Shown piece by piece: positions 17,452 to 20,004 of a stretch of 20,004 nucleotides of DNA. The notes below the pieces were generated by a model that did not search any database, was not told the DNA's origin, and saw nothing but the letters and a program-made list of their open reading frames with translations. Source of the DNA: Chara braunii (taxonomy: Eukaryota; Streptophyta; Charophyceae; Charales; Characeae); the NCBI GenBank assembly GCA_003427395.1, contig BFEA01000830.1:135851-155854 (forward strand), in the 5' to 3' direction. The position numbers and the translations under genes were made by a program. How positions within the stretch are numbered: position 1 is the first letter of the stretch; the number at the start of each line of letters is the position of its first letter.

Positions 17452-18388
17452 AAAGGTAATGCTGCGTCTCGCTGCACTACTCTCGAATCATAATTTTTTG
17501 CGAGTTCGGCCTCACTCCAGTTACTCACAAAACGGAATCTAGAAATTTGAGTCGAGAGCTGTCAGAATTCGCTCTGAATTTGAAGTCTCGACGGTTCGAG
17601 AGTTCCCAGTCTACAAACTCTCAAATTTTGAAGGTGCTCCATCGTGCCTTCCAAACGGCATCGGAATTCGAAAGTTCACCTCGAGTCTGGGTAGACAAAA
17701 GAGGCGTTGGGTGTTGGGTAGTGATGTCGTGCAGTACTGTAGAAGTTAGAGAGTGATGTGTCAGAGAGTAAGTGGAGGGAGGCTGCAAATTTTAACAATG
17801 TTGAGGGTCTGACAACTCTCGAGTTATTCTTGAAAAGTTATCATGAGTCAAGAGTAGTGGGGTGAAACTCGATGACTCAATGGCTGTTGAGCTAACTACA
17901 CCACTCCGAGTGGGGTAGCTAACTCAACAGAACAGCAATAGGGTAGGGGTCGTTGTATTCGATCAGGGCTGTTGTTTTTTGTTTTTTTTCAACAATAAAA
18001 TAAAACAAAAAAACCTCATTTGTCATTTCCCTCGACACACAAGGGGCGGGATAATCTCCGCGGTGGCACCAAGTGGCACGTGCTTGAAACTCAAAGTTGA
18101 GCTAGCTCAACGGAGTAAGTGGGAGGTGGCCCCTGCTTACATCGGTTTTGATACACACATGTGGGGGGGTGTTATTTTTCGATAAATTTTGCACTAAAAC
18201 CGCCATATTACCCTGATTTAAAGTGTTTTTTGTTTTTTTCTTGATTTTTTTTTCCCGGTGTGATATGTACGTGCTTTAGTGTACATGGTGTACTCAGTTT
18301 TTTCATGTTTGGATCACTAATGAAAAAGTTGGTATTTCGTTGAAATCGTTTGATATTTATTTTAACTCGAAAAATGTTTTTGTGTTAG
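17452..18388. other. Non-coding stretch with palindromes
   Basis: No gene recognised. A near-perfect hairpin occupies 17,885-17,929: the 22-nt arms match at 19 positions, TGTTGAG to CTCAACA outermost. TTGAGCTAGCTCAA near 18,095 is a related palindrome. Around 17,540-17,630 AAATTTGAG and CTCAAATTTT form a further inverted pair. The remainder is T-rich. Confidence 0.6.
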
Positions 18389-18410
18389 TTTTTTTTTTTT
18401 TTTTTTTTTT
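18389..18410. repeat. Poly-T tract (T22)
   Basis: Homopolymer of 22 T. It may be the tail of a minus-strand retroposon; no flanking duplication was found. Confidence 0.8.
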
Positions 18411-18616
18411 AAGCCCTGATTGATGTAGAAGCCGGACTCCCGACATGCGGGGTTACTGTCATAGCCGTCGGCTGTTGTGACACTCCTTTTTCGTAAGATC
18501 ACCTTCCTACCCATCCTCTCAACAATTCTCCTAGCGCACTCCTATCCTTACTATCCTAACTCGGTATAAAGTTTTTGATTTTTTGCTCGTTTTGTTTTCC
18601 CTATTTGATTTTTTGA

Positions 18617-19648
18617 TGGTTCATGAACCACCTCATCTTCCAAGACCAAACCGGATTCATGCCACAAAGAAACATTCATGACAACGTGCACCTAGTGAAT
18701 GAAAGCATCAAATATGCTCGTCAGCATCGAAAAGAGGCTGCAGTCCTATTTATAGACTTTGAGAAGGCATATGACCATGTGGACTAGGATGTCCTGGACT
18801 TCTGCCTGGATAAAATGAATGTCGACTTGGGTTTCAGGTCGTGGGCCACCATAATGCACAAATTTGTTGCCACAAACATCTTGGTCAACGGTCATTTGTC
18901 TCCCCCATTTGCTCTCCAGTGGTCCGTCCGCCAAGGGGACCCGATGACCCCCCTCCTCTTTGTGTTGATAATGGAGGCTTTGGCCACAATGACAAGGGTC
19001 AACCCTGCAATAGAACGCATAAATATCCCTGAATTGCCGCCTCACATGGTCTTGGTCACATCTTTATTTGTTGATGACCTTAGAGTCATCATTAAAGCCT
19101 CAGCCACATCTATGAAAGCGCTCACAAAAACCATCCAGACATTCGCAATGGAGGCGAATATGACGGTCAATTGGGGAACAAAGACAGAGGGGTGGTGGCT
19201 ATCCCCGCAAGACTCTCACCCATCGAAAGAGCCCCTAGTCAGCTAGAAACCAAGAGAAGAGGCCATAAGAATCCTGGGTGTCTGCCTAACGACCCTTGCC
19301 CCCCCAACGAATCACGGTCAGGTCCTAGTCCAAACAACACTCCAAAAGTTGACCAAATGGGATGGGTTATATACATCACTAGTTGGGAGAGCGCTAGCAA
19401 CTAATAACGCCATACTAGCTACGGTATGATACAAAACAACATTTTGGGAGATCCCTAAAAATCAACTCGCACACCAGCGCTCAACGTTGTCAGCTTACTT
19501 ATGGAGAAACGACCACAAATTGACCAAGTGTTTAAAGAGGGTGACATGAAAGTATGTGACCAACCAAAAAAAGAGGGTACCTTGTATTCAAATACAAGAT
19601 ATATACTTTGTCAAACGAATTTTAGGGTGCAACTTTCCTAGAGCGAAG
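18617..19648 (+). pseudogene. LINE reverse transcriptase fragment, decayed
   Basis: One frame carries the palm of a non-LTR (L1-type) reverse transcriptase, the enzyme that copies LINE RNA at the genomic target. Visible in order: QTGF near the start; IDFEKAYD (catalytic Asp at 18,755); SVRQGDP (18,923-18,943); FVDD (19,067-19,078), with Phe-Val in place of the usual Tyr-Ala but both Asp present; then RILGV (from 19,268) and the following conserved LINE region to about 19,648. In-frame stops at 18,785 (TAG), 19,244 (TAG), 19,427 (TGA) and 19,547 (TGA) break it. The endonuclease part and the RNase H or 3' end are missing, and a stop at 18,614 precedes it. Dead remnant; the 143-codon frame 18,815-19,246 is just its longest open piece. 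Confidence 0.93.
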
Positions 19649-19676
19649 GGGGGGGGGGGGAATTAAAAAAAAAAAA
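19648..19676. repeat. G-run followed by A-run
   Basis: About 13 G residues, AATT, then about 12 A residues directly after the LINE fragment. It could be a degraded poly-A end, but the LINE body stops before its expected 3' end. Confidence 0.7.
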
Positions 19677-20004
19677 TAGTAAACATTAGTAATAAAGAAA
19701 TAGGAGGGAACCCCGCACCTGTGAGTAGGTCTGTCGGGCGAGGTACTTGTGTCCTTCTTCATTTTCTTTGCTTTTGTGTAGGGTTGTCGGGGCAAGGCCC
19801 CTATATCAGGTTATATGTCGTTTCAACATCAGATTTGGCGTCTGAACCTGGACCCCTTTGGGGAGAGGTGCGAAGTTTCTCGATTGATCTGCTGCTATGC
19901 ATCTCTACGGAAGATATGTCCAGAATCAGGCACCAAATGGTACAATGGAAAAAAAAATTGAAAATGAAAAATAAAAACAAACTGTAGTAAGAGTTTAAGA
20001 CCAT
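19677..20004. other. No feature seen
   Basis: Overlapping frames on both strands (88 and 67 codons) without domains. No RNA gene or repeat recognised before the window ends. Confidence 0.5.

Noticed and set aside
17189-17452. 87-codon frame with a lysine run
   Set aside because: The lysine run is the retroposon's poly-A tail read in frame.
17585-17615. tRNA T-arm from GGTTCGAGAGTTCC
   Set aside because: No A box, acceptor stem or cloverleaf could be formed around it.

Overview
The window looks like nuclear DNA of a plant-lineage (streptophyte) genome, and I can find no intact protein-coding gene in it. Three things point this way: a decayed plant-type LINE reverse transcriptase, U6 snRNA-like sequences with the plant-style 5' hairpin, and non-autonomous transposon-like insertions among long stretches without convincing ORFs. 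A charophyte alga or early-diverging land plant is my best guess, but the species is not settled by the sequence.

Layout. 1-1,100: CT microsatellite and a block that recurs, inverted and diverged, at about 10,485-11,180. 1,466-1,845: a compact direct/inverted/direct repeat cluster. 1,981-2,618: two tandem copies of a 319-bp unit, each ending in a U6-like sequence and a T-run terminator. 2,619-4,370: no recognisable gene, only sequences resembling splice donors on the minus strand. 4,371-4,837: a foldback element with long inverted arms.

The main feature is a pair of directly repeated, ORF-poor blocks: copy A (about 4,990-9,300) and copy B (about 12,590-17,095). They are clearly homologous over 4 kb but strongly diverged. 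Each holds, in the same order, an array of about nine hairpins with a shared 19-21 nt loop, a second array of nested long stems about 120 bp apart, a near-identical 66-bp island, and a GC-richer 3' part with further hairpins. At several stems the two copies differ at both partner bases and pairing is kept. That is what a structured plus-strand RNA would show, although repair of DNA palindromes could produce it too.

9,300-12,590, between A and B, contains only weak ORFs and the inverted repeat mate. Copy B was later invaded by a 442-bp hAT-like element; copy A carries the empty site. Beyond it lie a minus-strand retroposon with target-site duplications, poly-T tracts and palindromes, then the LINE fragment (18,617-19,648) with four in-frame stops. 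The strongest candidates for something undescribed are the A/B hairpin RNA and the altered tandem U6-like genes.
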